In this document: positions 1-10,982 of the stretch, piece by piece
Position numbering within the stretch: the first letter of the stretch is position 1
How the letters are laid out: each line of letters opens with the position of its first letter
Assembly: GCA_009746045.1 (NCBI GenBank)
Contig: RPFO01002073.1
Span: forward strand, 133,501-197,500
Origin: Mesostigma viride
Lineage: Eukaryota; Streptophyta; Mesostigmatophyceae; Mesostigmatales; Mesostigmataceae
Direction of reading: 5' to 3'
Length of the DNA: 64,000 nucleotides
Made by a program: the position numbers and the translations under genes
The notes under the pieces: generated by a model
Database searches by the model: none
What the model saw: the letters and a program-made list of their open reading frames with translations, nothing else
What the model was told of the DNA's origin: nothing

Positions 1-267
1 TACCCCTTGGTCCTTGCAGATGGAGACGTTAGTGCTATAACAGACAGCATGGGTATGGTCCAGTTTGTTCACAAGCAGCTGGCCAGGAGCCGGGATCTGG
101 ATTATTTGTTGCTGAAGGAGTTGGCCAGTTTGGTTGACTTGAAGCATATCCCTGGCGAGGAGAACCCTGCTGATGCATTGACCAAGCTGCCACACAAGGC
201 CCCAGCCCAGTACAATGTACTGAGGAAGCTCATGAATGCTGACTGTCAAGTCGGTCTATCTGTCTAA
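1..267 (+). pseudogene. copia A pol, RNase H C-terminus (partial)
   Basis: C-terminal end of the copia polyprotein. It carries the RNase H tail motifs TDSMGMVQFVH, ARSRDLDYLLLKE and NPADALTKLP, nearly identical to the end of the copia B pol (12433 onward, opposite strand), and stops at 265-267. Relative to copia B there are two extra bases near position 38, so the first dozen codons are in another frame and this copy is frameshifted. The 5' part is outside the window. In copia elements this domain degrades the RNA strand of the RNA-DNA hybrid during reverse transcription. Confidence 0.8.
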
Positions 268-1077
268 AAGCTGAGAGCTGGGTGCTTAAGTCTCTGGATT
301 TCAGGCTGGGAGCTTGATTGTACATAATCCTGAGCACACCTTGAGGGGTGAGACATGTCTCTGGTGTGGGAATGTCTGACATTGTCTCTGATGGAGAGAT
401 GTCTATCTGGGGTTTTCATCTCAGTCTGAGGTTTCCCCAGATCTGTGGTTTGTGGGCGGGGTTCGATTCCCTGGTGCCGTCTTAAGGCGGAGTTTCACGG
501 ACTGGCTGACCCATCCACCATGCTGGTGAGGTGGCGACAGGTCCCCTGATTTTCCACGGTTGGAATGAGTATATAGGAGCTTGTGGTTTTGCATGTGCTT
601 CGCGTAGATGTTGTGTCTGGTTCGATAAGGGGCAGCAGACCGGCGCCGACTCCCGTCTGGGGGTCAGCAATGTTTTCTGATGAGCTGTTGTGGGTGATCT
701 GTGGGGTTTCGCCTAAGGTCCTGAAGGTTGTACATACTTCTCAAGTTCTTCACTGAACACCTATGGGCTGCCACAGTTGGCCAACCTCTTGTACATGGGT
801 AACACAACGAGCCTCCCGTGAAGGGATAGGGACTCATTGTAATTTGTTTGTGCTCCTGAACCAGTATGGGTGCTATGTACATATAATAAGGAATCCAAGC
901 TGACTGTCATGCCCAGTGGGTTGTGACTTGTAGTCGGGGAGGTTGTCCAGGAATCCAAGCTGACTGTCATGCCCAGTGGGTTGTGACTTGTAGTCGGGGA
1001 GGATGTCCAGTACCCATTGTGTGTGTTTGTATGTAGACTTGTGTGAGCTGCTACAGCTCAAGAAAAGAAAGGATTGG
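268..1077 (+). other. copia A 3' untranslated region
   Basis: No gene. Between the pol stop and the 3' LTR lies a leader-like region conserved with copia B (12432-11686). It holds a tRNA T-arm-like sequence (GGGGTTCGATTCCCTGG, 457-473), a 60-bp tandem duplication (891-1010), and a purine-rich tract ending AAAGGATTGG just before the LTR, which is the likely polypurine tract priming plus-strand DNA. Confidence 0.6.
891..1010 (+). repeat. 60-bp tandem duplication in copia A 3' UTR
   Basis: Two head-to-tail copies (891-950, 951-1010) beginning GAATCCAAGCTGACTG differ at one base near the end. Copia B has only one copy at the matching place, so this is a private duplication of copy A. Confidence 0.9.
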
Positions 1078-1771
1078 AGTTAACGCCAAGCGCATTGGCG
1101 TGATCCTGATTCGGCATATCTCTGCGATTCCAGCGACACCGGAACGAGTTCATTCCGACAAGTATCAAGAAAGTTATGGTGTTCCGACTTCCCGGTCGCG
1201 CGTGAGCGCGAGCCGGCTGTTCTTCTAAGTGGTGCGTGAATATGTGCCGACGACAGTAATTCCTGGGCTGACAGGAATTAGGTGCTGAACCTACGACGGT
1301 ATTGGATTAATACGTCGTACGCAGGATTCAAATAGGAACCTTAACCTGTGGTCTGTTGGTACCGCAGGCTTAGTCCTGGACTATTGGGTGCAGACGCAAT
1401 AATCACTGTGGACTGTACTCTGTGGTCACTGTGCCTGTATGGCAGACCTACTGTATAGGATCTGGACGCTGTACAGGTTGTTAATACTGTACCGGGGGTG
1501 TTAATACTGAGCAGGCCTACGAGGCTGCTCAGGCCTAGCAAAGCACAGTGCACAAGTATATAAAGAATAGGCCAGTGCCAACTGGTTAGATCTCTTGCGA
1601 GCCCGCCTCACTGGTGTTGCCTTGACTTGGCAAACTTGTGTCTAAGCACTCACGTGCACGAGTGCTGTAAGCCTATATTTTTAACCAAGCTCCATTCCAA
1701 CCATTCTCATGATGAATCTATCCGCGCGCATTCAATGGAATCTATCTATCCCTACACATTGCGCTTTAACT
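1078..1771 (+). repeat. copia A 3' LTR
   Basis: Starts AGTTAACGCC directly after the purine tract and ends near CTTTAACT. It is homologous to the copia B LTRs, whose exact ends (AGTTAAC...GTTAACT) are set by a target-site duplication. A hairpin (AACGCCAA / TTGGCGT) sits at its start. The last 170 bp are clearly diverged from copia B. Confidence 0.75.
1557..1565 (+). promoter_or_regulatory. TATA box in copia A LTR
   Basis: TATATAAAG, conserved at the same LTR place in copia B, is a likely core promoter element for genomic RNA synthesis. It is assigned by motif and conservation only. Confidence 0.4.
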
Positions 1772-2720
1772 CCTTTCCCACACAGCAAAATATGGTGTTG
1801 TTCTTAGTCCGGTTACATCGTTTTTCCCGTCTTTGTTCTTATCGTGTCGATTTCATCACGACGCTTGTTGAACTCTTGCATCGTTTGTTGGTCAAAGACT
1901 ATGACTGAGACATTATGCTCCGTCAAGTCCGGTGTTTTTTGCAACGTCGCCCACATCTGTTCGGTGCTGCCCCTTGGCACAAGCTCTACAAACAGCTAGT
2001 CGTGGACCGGCTGGATCGCGTAGTATCTCCGCACATCTGAACCCAGGCTGTGGTGCCAGATCTCCTTTGCGGCCGTTCCGAGCCTGGAACTGGATTCGTT
2101 GTCCACATCGTCGCGTCGCTAGGCAGCAACACGATGTTTTCTGGCATACGCGGGCTTTTGGTTCCAGCCGCACATTTGAAAGTGCTGTCCTCCGGATTTT
2201 TGCCTTTGCACCGTGTGCAGTTCTTGGACTTTTGGAATCACATGGCATACAATGGCTAACGTAGTAATGACTGGCTAGCTAGACCTTTTCAGTGGTTTCC
2301 CATTAATTTGCGGGTAATAATTTCCTCGTAAATGGTGGGAGAGCAATCGCAGCAATGGTGCTTACCCCTAGACACTCCCGGCTGAGTGGCTCGAAACACA
2401 CGCCCTGATCAAGCAGGCTGTTTCCGGCCCCACCGTCTAGGTCATCTAGTCGCTCTACACGTAAGCCAACCATAATTTCAATGCACAAGGCTACACATTT
2501 CCATCGGCATTCATATTCATCATCCTGAACGACTCGAACACGCGGACAAGATAACGGCAGGCTCGAGCTACCATGTTCCGGATTCTCCCGATTTCTGGCC
2601 TGCGCTGGTTGTCTCCTTGACGTTGAGATAGACTAGCTGGCACCAAGCCCGCCCAGCCTGGGCGATATGTTCTCACCTGGCGCGTGCCCCATGGGCCGCG
2701 CGCGGCAGGGCCGCCACCCA
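1772..2720 (-). pseudogene. decayed coding remnants related to hAT-1 interior
   Basis: On the - strand, 1905-2620 is an inverted, diverged copy of the inside of hAT-1 (about 9915-10520). Broken reading frames show blocks such as SDVRRYYAIQPVHD, DLTEHNVSVIVFDQQ and FNKRRDEIDTIRTKTG before a stop near 1830, and upstream ARACRYLVRVFESFR and MVGLRVERLDDLDGG. In-frame stops interrupt them, so it is either a multi-exon gene remnant or dead. I do not recognise the protein. No terminal inverted repeats are visible around this copy, unlike in hAT-1. The likeliest explanation is a transposon-borne or captured gene fragment. Confidence 0.4.
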
Positions 2721-3238
2721 TGGACTTTTCGTGATAGACTCGGCATGGACATGTGCTACACTAGATGTGACGGGCTCACACCCGGGCAGCCTCCTGGTTT
2801 GTCTGTAATATGGAGGCAGATGGTACGCAAGGATAGATGGCACTAGTAGTGATGAAGTGTCCAAAAGCCTGCAAAAAGTCCTAAATTTAGGACGCTGGGG
2901 AATGCTTATTTCATCATGTAAACAGTATTATGTTTGACCCTGGCATTTGTGCCACTGAGAAATAATATAGTTTTTAATTTCTATCAACCTAGGTTCAAAT
3001 AACGACGTTTAGTACCAAAACTGGCCCTGCCCCATGGCAGACCTCGAACGAAAAAAATGGCCCAAAATTGAAACTAGGACTTTTTAGGACCACCATGTAT
3101 ATCACACATCACCACGCCACCCACACAGCCCCTTTTAAGCTTCTTACCAATCCTCAGGGCCCCATGGGACCCTACGCGGCCTTGGGGAGGTGGGGCAGCG
3201 TATAACAAGGCCGTACCGTGATGTGGCTGCGTTTCCAT
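2721..3238. other. unassigned sequence
   Basis: No gene recognised. It includes the perfect palindrome GTCCTAAATTTAGGAC (about 2879-2894), also found near 52960, and a related AGGACTTTTTAGGACC near 3078. Confidence 0.4.
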
Positions 3239-3509
3239 TGGTCTTATCGTAGTATAGAGCTTTGACATGGCTCTGTATATAGGTTTATAGCTGCACGGGC
3301 GTTTGCTTTGGTTTGAGACTTTGAGTGATTTCACTCTGCTGTAAGTAATTATATTTTTATAATGTAGTATATACGCGTGCGTTGGTCTTATCGTAGTATA
3401 GAGCAATTTGACATGGCTCTGTATATAGGTTTATAGCTGGGCGTTTGCTTTGGTTTGAGTGATTTCACTCTGCTGTAAGTAATTATATTTTTATAATATA
3501 TACGCGTGC
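3239..3509 (+). repeat. tandem duplication, about 135 bp unit
   Basis: Two head-to-tail units (3239-3381 and 3382-3509) each start TTGGTCTTATCGTAGTATAG and end ATATACGCGTGC. They differ by small indels. A single inverted copy of the unit lies inside hAT-2 (about 18741-18855), so it is a dispersed repeat. Confidence 0.85.
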
Positions 3510-3653
3510 CTAACGGTGTCACAGATGGGGCAGATCATATGCAATATAAGGTTGTATGGTTGCTGAGGTTGCCTGGCTTGAACATGACCCACCCCTTGCG
3601 GCAAACTCTCTCTAAGCATATACCAAAGCTTTTTACAATGCATCGCATCAGTG

Positions 3654-3960
3654 GAGCCACGAGCCACGAGCGAACATGGCTGACGGCGGAGCTCAGAACT
3701 TTTGCGTCTGAGCCCCAAATGCAGTCAGATCACCTGCAACCGATGCGTCTTTTCTAGGCGCATCTGCTACTACCATCGGTTACAGCTGTAACGCAGTATT
3801 GTGACCGGTATTGTGACATATCACGTGACGAGCCACGAGGTAGCCATGGCTGACGGCGGAGCTCATAACTTTCACGTTTGAGCACTGAATTTAGCCGTGA
3901 ATATCACAGTCGGCGCGTCTTTCTACGACGCACATGCTGATATAATTTTCCAAAGCTATT
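3654..3960 (+). repeat. 5' monomers upstream of ORF1 unit
   Basis: The block GAGCCACGAG...ATGGCTGACGGCGGAGCTCA occurs at about 3654-3695 and again at 3830-3870, and once before the second ORF1 unit (about 55795). Repeated 5' monomers before ORF1 are common in non-LTR retrotransposon promoters. The promoter role is inferred. Confidence 0.5.
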
Positions 3961-3972
3961 CCGCAATATACG

Positions 3973-4689
3973 ATGAGCAAACGCCCCTCGACGCAACGCA
4001 GCCTGGCGGCTGCGCTCGGCAATGAAAATACGTCTGCAGCTCCGGCTGCAGCTTCGCCCACCAGCCCAGAAGGCAGCGGCGCCACTAGCCAAGCTCTAGT
4101 GGTCGCCCAGCCCCGGCTCTCGGGCTCGCCTCGCCAGCAGCGTCGCCTGAACCCAAGCGCAGTCGCCCTGCCGAGCCGATTTTTGACGACTTTGACGCCA
4201 CTGGCCAATTACCCGGCTTTTTTGACAAGCTCACTGAAGACTGCATCCTGAGCTACGTGTTCTGGGGATCAACCGCCTCTCGCTTATTGAACTGTGCAAG
4301 CAGCTCTTCCATCAGGGTCGTCTCGTCAATGCTCAGCAGCAGCAGCGCCCATATGTACGAGTACATCTTCACCGCCCCCGCCCCCGGCTGCAGATATACG
4401 CCCTCTTTACCCTCCTTGGACGCTCCATCGGGGAGCTTTGGCCCCCCAAGCCCATCACCACCACCTAGACCGCATCCTCCATCCGCGCCCTCCATCCAGC
4501 TTTCGAGCAGCACGTGACCCCCCTTGCCACAGATGTGGCGGCTGCCAATGGGCGGCACGCTGGCTGCTGAGCTCCCCACCATCTCCACCGCCACCTCCAC
4601 CCTCCTCGCCTCGATCCACCGCCACCACCCCCTCCTCCGACGCCATCACCGCCCAGCTCCGCGACATCGACCAGCGTGACAATGCCATC
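3973..4689 (+). pseudogene. non-LTR ORF1, 5' half (unit 1, interrupted)
   Basis: Starts MSKRPSTQRSLAAALG at ATG 3973 and continues through frame changes near 4190 and 4260 (blocks FFDKLTEDCILSYVFWG, LSLIELCKQLF, IYALFTLLGRSIGELWPP) to a run ending DIDQRDNAI at the insertion of element D. The other half is at 49670-51149. The second unit (55930 onward) supports the same protein. ORF1 proteins of non-LTR elements bind RNA. Here the N-terminus is alanine/proline-rich, followed by a helical segment. Frameshifts make it non-functional as written. Confidence 0.6.
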
Positions 4690-5366
4690 TGTCAGCCGTA
4701 GTGGGCCAAAGCTGTCCTGGTCTAGTTTTGGCTGACAGTTTGTTGATTTAGTGGGACGGTACGAGTGTATACTTTCCAGACCATTCGGTTCGATCGGGTG
4801 ACGGACTTTGGTGCTGAGTTTTTAGGTCCGAGATACTGTACGGACCATATACTTTACGAGATCGACCCGTTGTAATTGTTTTTGGGTCGGGACTATATGT
4901 GAAGTGCTGCAAGATGTTGTACCGGTGCTGGTGTGGCACCGGCGGTACGGTTTGGATTGCTTATGCTGTCACCGTACGTTGTGTAGCAGGATCCGCGCTT
5001 CGCGCGAATTAGTGCGTACAGTGCTGCCTAGGAGGCGTCGTGCCTTTGTGCCCACATACTGTTTACGCCACGCCACTTAGTCTCTGTGATTATGAGTCGT
5101 ACGCCGCGCCACTGTTTTGGCTGTGGGCCGCTCCACTTTTGGCCGGGCGCCGCAATCCAACCTTGTGTTTGTGGTGCAATGTGACTTATAGGATGAATCA
5201 ATGGTCCAATGCCGTAGATTTACAGATCGACGGCCTGCTATGCGCTGGACCACAGAACAAGTGTTGTTCCTTCACGCGTTTTCACATACTCTCATGCTAC
5301 ACACTTCTCGTCGCCTGCTATGGGCGGCGTGACCATTATGAGGGTCGGCAAATATTGATATTGTAA
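4690..5366 (+). repeat. element D 5' LTR, first part
   Basis: Matches the 3' LTR (48907-49669) with scattered substitutions and indels. It is broken at 5366 by a TIR element and resumes at 8824-8904. Confidence 0.9.
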
Positions 5367-8300
5367 CACATCACCTAAAAATGGCCTTTATGGTTACATG
5401 GGGTCATATCTCCCACACATATAGTCAGATATCGGGGTGCCTTTCTGGACTTAAGGTCCCCCTAGGACCCTGTTCACATCACATAAATTGGGGGGCCAAC
5501 TGACCTATTTTAAGCATCAAACCGTGACGTGGAAAAGTGCAAAAAACGATGTTTTCCAGGCATAAGGAGGCTATAGCAGCCACACACAAGTAGTAAATGT
5601 AGTCCAGTTCAGCTGGAAATGGTCATGCTTATTAATTTACATCCAAAGACAAAAACCGCCCTTAAGTATGCAATGTAGGACCAAACTATGTGCTATAATT
5701 CTGGCATACATGAGCCAAAACACCGTTTTAGTGCATTATTTTCAAACTTATGAAGCCCCTGCCAGCACATATGTGGCCCAATCATGCCAGAATTCGTCAA
5801 ATTAATAGCACAATACTTGAACTTACACTAGAACACAAGTTGGACATATTAGGACCACTGCCGGCCCACTGAAAGTGACGGATGCAAGCAGAAATAGAGC
5901 GATTTTTGCCAAAATACTCAATATTCTGCGCCATTGTCTTGTAAAACTTTGCATTCTTCACTCCATTATCGTCATGGCTGTCATGGGATTCATATACGCC
6001 ACTGGGGCTGGATACATTATAGCCAACACAGACGAAAAAAGCGATCATCAAGGGACAAAATCACCATCAATCATGCAGTAGATGCTGGCATTCGGAACAA
6101 GCACCGTAGTGCCTACAAGCCTCAAGAAGGGGAGCTTGGCTGACCAGTCGTGCCTGTCGGTTGACCAGTCTCTTTTCTAAATGGGCCCCGCTCGGCAGCA
6201 CACACAATCTCCTTTGCAGTACTTGGCCCACTCTGCTGGGCACCCCTGCTGTGCGTGTCTTTTAGCACCTAATCCGAATATATATCTGCCAGGTGCCTCT
6301 CTGCTACATGGAAATACAAAGCGCCATCAAGGACAGCAGTGGCTTGGGCTGCTATTCGATTGAGCTCAGCACCTAGCTGCTAGCTGTACAACATGATTCT
6401 GCATCAGTGCGTGTCCTAATTGCGCCCCCCCGCCCCCTTGCCATCATCGTCATGCTCATCGTAGTCTTTGGAACGTGCACTGAACTCCAACCCTTGGACA
6501 GTCCATAATAGGTCATTAAGAATCTGTGCATGTAATGCTAGCTCTTCTCAGTTGAACTCATCTACCACCGGCCTCTCATGGTCGTGTCATCTCTCATGTA
6601 ATCCACCTAGGTTTATCGTGGCCACTGATCTTTCAGCCCCTCCTGACATCAAAATCTGGGCAAACACACTGTTGACATTGCCCTTCCTTTTTAGCCTGCA
6701 TGGCTCCTCATGTTTATCCTTATCTCATCCCTCAACACACCTAGAACTGTCTATTCATCCCCCTTGCATAGGCGGTGCATAATTGCGGCGTGATGGGGGA
6801 TTGCCAAAAATAGGTGTAAAATGCATGGGATGCATGGCACGGGGAGGCTCACACTCGATCATCGGTTTACAATCACACTCATGTGCTAACAATGTCCCTC
6901 TCTGCTTTTGACACTGCATGCACATGCATTTCCTACCGGCTATATCAAGCCTTTAGTGTGGTTTGGTGCATCAAGAGAAATGGCAGGTCAGCTGCTGAGT
7001 GCATCAGACCACATTTGTGTTAAGTGTACGCTTGCAACGCTGTTTGCCCACCGCATGGAGCTCCCCTTTCGGACAGTGGCACAAGTAGCACTTACACCTT
7101 ACTCCCAGCCGCTCACCCTGCCCATGCTAGCAACAAGAACAAATGCATGGTCCCCATCCCAACGTAAGGTGCATCACATTGATGGCACTGCCATCACCTA
7201 GCAGTGTGCCACCCCTCTCCACCTCATCCAGTCAGTACTCTGAAAGGCCAGGGCCCCAACAAACCTTTCAAGACATGCCACTCCTCAATTAAAGAAGGCA
7301 ACCCCTCAAAGAAGGCGAGGCAGTTTAGGTATAGTAGGGGGGCTTTGGGTAAGTTAAAAGATGATAGAGTTCACTATAACACAGGCCACGGCAACGACAA
7401 CCTGCTTCACCCGCTGCATCCATACATCACAAGCCATAAACTGCACAGCCTGGCATGATTGCCTAAGGGTCACGTGATCCAAGATGCCCTTCAGGCTCAC
7501 CCCAGCACACCGGCCCATCCTCACCACCCCACTGGTCATAGTCATCTACAGTGGCATCAAACTCCTCTATAGGACAGAGTGCAGTAAAGGCAACATAGAC
7601 GTCCTGACACTATGGAATAAGAACGTGGCTGCTACCTTAGTACTGCCCTTAAAAAAAAATGTCGATTGCTTGCACACATACGCATTCAATTCTTCGATCA
7701 AGCAAGCATGCTAACACCTTCACAGCACATCCCAAGGTTGACATCCATCGAGCTTTGTCAAAAAGCATTACTTCCTGATGCAAACTTAGCTGTCAAGCTA
7801 GGAGGAGGAAAGCTAGGTAAAGAGGTGAGATAGACCCCCCCACAGCACCTTCCTGCACCAAAACCATGACAATATCATCCAGAGCTTGCTAAATACGTAC
7901 AGCTAACCGGTAGCGGGCGACCTTGCAGTCCAGGTTCAGCGCGAACATCTCGTGTCAGCACCCGGCGGAGATGGCGGACGCGAACCCACAATGCTATAAA
8001 AGCGAGTCATAAGACTATTTCGGGGGAGCGGTGAACGGCTTGGAACACCGAAGGTATGCCGCGACAAAAGCCTGAAGTTTTTCTCGGAAATACACGCCTG
8101 GATGTGGATTAGGGCACCGTAGTCGTGCTTGTGCTTGCGTTGCGAGCAGGCAACCCGTGTTTCTTGCAGTGTCGAGCAGTAACAGATGGTGGCGCGAGAG
8201 CAATATGTGACTTTTAAATCATGGCTACACAGCTTACACCTCCGCAGGCATGTTGGAACAAGCCCCGCCATGCCGTGAGCCGAAAAAAAGGAAGAAACGC

Positions 8301-8823
8301 ATCAAGCCAGGACGGTCCTAAACGTCACTGAAAACAGCAAAATCTGACCTGCCGGCAGGTAATGCAACAGCCTGGAAAATGTGATTCGTTTCTCGAAAAA
8401 CTGATTAGCGCTCGATCGTGAAAGTAGACTTGAAGCCCATTCGGATTCGACCTTTTGGGAATTGTGAGCTTCCAACAAAAAAGTTTCCCCCACAATTAAT
8501 AAACATGCATTTTCGCTGCCAATTCCAGATCTGGCCGACACAAAAAAACAGCGTCTCAGTTTGCGAATTATTTTGACGCATGAACATACGCGAATAATAT
8601 CTACCATGCATCATCGCAAAGCAAGAGAGTTTACGCGTCGTTTGCATCCATCGCAGCGACTTAACATGCATAATTGACTTTTGACTGATATTCCGGCGGA
8701 CATAGGGTCGACAGCCATGCGAGGTGGAATTTTTCTGGTCCGGTCGTCCTCCTCAACGCGACGCGTTCGCGCCAAAATTCCCAGGATCTCATGTGACCGG
8801 ACGGACCGATTTTAGGTGATGTG
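5367..8823. mobile_element. 3.4-kb TIR DNA element, unclassified
   Basis: Ends are CACATCACCTAAAA and its inverse TTTTAGGTGATGTG. The uninterrupted 3' LTR of D shows the empty site (TTGTAATGAAAG), so the boundaries are firm and only AA (perhaps a mutated TAA) is duplicated. Only short frames occur inside. A - strand cluster at 7936-8671 includes a cysteine-rich stretch (RRCKLCSHD) and 5797-6051 another, but none is recognisable. CAC...GTG ends with a 2-3 bp duplication recall CACTA/EnSpm elements. This is inference, and a transposase was not found. Confidence 0.7.
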
Positions 8824-8904
8824 AATGAAAGCTTCTTCTTCTTACAATAATAATTAAGGTTGAAAGAGTCGCAACTTTCCTCCTCTACCTGGGTATTTGC
8901 AACA
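8824..8904 (+). repeat. element D 5' LTR, last part
   Basis: Continues the LTR after the TIR insertion and ends GTATTTGCAACA, identical to the end of the 3' LTR apart from a 3-4 base indel. Confidence 0.9.
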
Positions 8905-8922
8905 TGGTATCGGAGGTGATGG
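8905..8922 (+). promoter_or_regulatory. element D primer binding site
   Basis: TGGTATCGGAGG abuts the LTR end, the normal place and form of a tRNA primer site. It resembles the initiator-Met site of plant retrotransposons (TGGTATCAGAGC) with two differences. The gypsy 1 site is similar (TGGTTATCGGAGG). Confidence 0.75.
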
Positions 8923-9258
8923 CTTTATTTTGAGTAAGAAACCTTGGTTTTCTCCTAGGTTCTTTACTCTTTGGTCAAAGAGCTTGTGTGGGGACGCCCA
9001 ATATTTTTTGCAAGCTTGGACTGCGCCATTTCTTCGCCTTTGTGACGAGTGCCACTTTCTCTGGGAGAGTGGTGAAAATTCTGGATTGTAAAGGGCACCT
9101 CTCTTCTTGTTGCTGTTTTATTGGAAGGAATAAGACCTCAGGCCAGAGGCATCCAAGGAGGTGTTACCTGAATTCGTTTCTAGTTTGAACGGTTTTGATT
9201 TGCTTGGCAAGGGTGGAGGACCTGTGTCTCCACAGTTTTCTGGAAGCTTCTGTATTGT

Positions 9259-9547
9259 ATGGCAAGTGATCTGACTAGGGCCATTCTGGTTTATAGGGCT
9301 CCTGGTGATCCTCTTGTTGTGCCACCTGTTGACTACGGCACAGGTGTTGAGGGTATCTTACCTACCCCTTATTTGGGAACAATTGAGATAGATTACAGGG
9401 GTCAAATTTTCCGGTGGGAGGTTGTTCTGTCTCCTGAGACCCTGAGAGAGCTGGCCCAGATCTTTGAGCGCATATGCACCCTTCTCGTTTGCCTGGGGTT
9501 GCACAATTGGGATATAACGTGGACGGCTGGCATTTTATGCAGCGTGA
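9259..9547 (+). pseudogene. element D small leader ORF
   Basis: ATG at 9259 opens MASDLTRAILVYRAPG and runs about 75 codons. It then appears to shift frame near 9470 into MHPSRLPGVAQLGYNVDG, which reaches WHFMQRD at the hAT-1 insertion. With hAT-1 and copia B removed the second frame ends two codons later at a stop (about 47860). It lies between the primer site and gag, so it is a leader ORF of about 100 residues. Family unknown. The frame change may be decay or sequence error. Confidence 0.45.
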
Positions 9548-10973
9548 CCAGGTTGGCAAATACGTGCGTATTGTCAAAATAAATACGGCAATACGCGTTT
9601 TTTTGGCCCCGACGTACTATACACGTATTTTGTCAGGAATACGTGATTTGGACTTGGAAATTTTCGAGGTTCGAGCTGGGGCAGCGCTTGGCGCCAGGCC
9701 AACCGGACCGTGGCGCGGCGCCTACCTTAAATACCAAGATTTTTTCTAAGAACTAAGAATTTTCTACACTGTACTATGAGCTAGGCTTTTCGCAAGTCCA
9801 GTAATGACTTGGCAGTTGGCAAGCTAGCTGAAATTACACGGAGAGACCGAGAGAGTGCCAGCACGATGAAAATGCCAGCTGTGCTGGGATTGTGGTATTT
9901 GTAATAACACAGCCTGTATCCGCAGGCCAGAAATCGGGAGAATCCGGACCATGGTAGCTCGAGCCTGCCGTTATCTTGTCCGCGTTTTCGAGTCGTTCAG
10001 GATGATGAAGATGAATGGTGTTGGAAATGTGTAGCCTTGTGCAATGATTGAAACTATGGCTGGCTTACGTGTAGAGCGACTAGATGACCTAGACGGTGGG
10101 GCCGGAAACAGCATGCTTGATCAGGGCGTGTGTTTCGAGCCTAACTGGCCGGGAGTGTCTAGTGGTGAGCACCATGCATTGCTGTGATCGCTCTCCCACC
10201 ATTTACGAGGAAATACCCGCAAATGGAAAACCACTGAAAAGTTCTAGCTAGTCAGTCATCACGTTAGCCTTGCCGTGATTCCAAACGTCCAAGAACTGCA
10301 CACATTGCAAAGGCAAAAAGCCGGAGGACAGCACTTTCAAATGTGCGGCGGGAACCAAAAGCCCGCGTATGCCAGAAAACATCGTGTTGCTGCAGCGACG
10401 CGACGATGTGGACAACGAATCCAGTGCCGAGCTCGGAACGGCCGCAAAGGAGATCTGGCATCACAGGGTTCAGATGTGCGGAGATACTATGCGATCCAGC
10501 CGGTCCACGACCTGTTTGTAGAGCTTGCAAGGAATGTGCACATGCAGTAATGGGTACGTAAATTATGGTGGCAGGTTGGTAGGGAATAAGTGCAAGGAAT
10601 GTGCACATATTGCATTAAAAAATTATGGAAGGCAGGGTTCAGATGTGCGGAGATACTATGCGATCCAGCCGGTCCACGACCTGTTTGCAGAGCTTGCAAG
10701 GAATGTGCACTTGCAGTAATGGGTACGTAAATTATGGTGGCAGGTTGGTGGGGAATAAGTGCAAGGAATGGTGCAGATTGAATTATGCCTTCCACCATAA
10801 TTTACTGATCTCCATGCATAACAATGCCCCCTAAGGCCTTAACCCTAAAGGCCCATTCATAACCATGCTGCACACTGCCACGTATTCTGCTGACGTATTC
10901 TGCCATGCTCCACGTATAATACTCGTATTTTGAGGCCGACGTATTTGACGTACCGAAGTATTGGCCAACCTGG
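9548..10973. mobile_element. hAT-1, non-autonomous hAT-type transposon
   Basis: Ends CCAGGTTGGCAAATACG and its inverse CCAACCTGG are flanked by the 8-bp duplication CAGCGTGA (9540-9547, 10974-10981), the hallmark length of hAT insertions. Subterminal regions (to about 9660, and from about 10870) are packed with CGTAT motifs like those in hAT-2, probable transposase binding sites. The interior has no transposase frame. It carries a sequence also found inverted at 1905-2620 and a tandem duplication. Confidence 0.88.
10468..10795 (+). repeat. tandem duplication inside hAT-1
   Basis: Two copies of about 150-170 bp, each starting GGTTCAGATGTGCGGAG (10468 and 10637) and running through GGGTACGTAAATTATGGTGG. 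Each has a short frame (GSDVRRYYAIQPVHDLF) shared with the 1905-2250 remnant. Confidence 0.85.
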
Positions 10974-10982
10974 CAGCGTGAC

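Larger units (their letters stand above)
1..1771 (+). mobile_element. Ty1/copia element A, 3' end
   Basis: The 3' portion of a copia retrotransposon running off the left edge: the last part of pol, an 810-bp 3' untranslated region and the 3' LTR. It is a close inverted copy of the 3' part of copia B (about 10983-12700), so the two belong to one family and moved recently. No flank duplication can be checked because the 5' end is outside the window. The LTR end is more diverged from copia B than the rest. Confidence 0.85.

Noticed and set aside
440-485. tRNA gene at the GGTTCGATTCC motif
   Set aside because: No acceptor or D-arm partner within 80 bases on either side; only a T-arm-like segment.
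6181-7714. Several 60-100 codon frames inside the 5367-8823 element
   Set aside because: Unrelated compositions, no motifs, no mutual order; not supported as genes.
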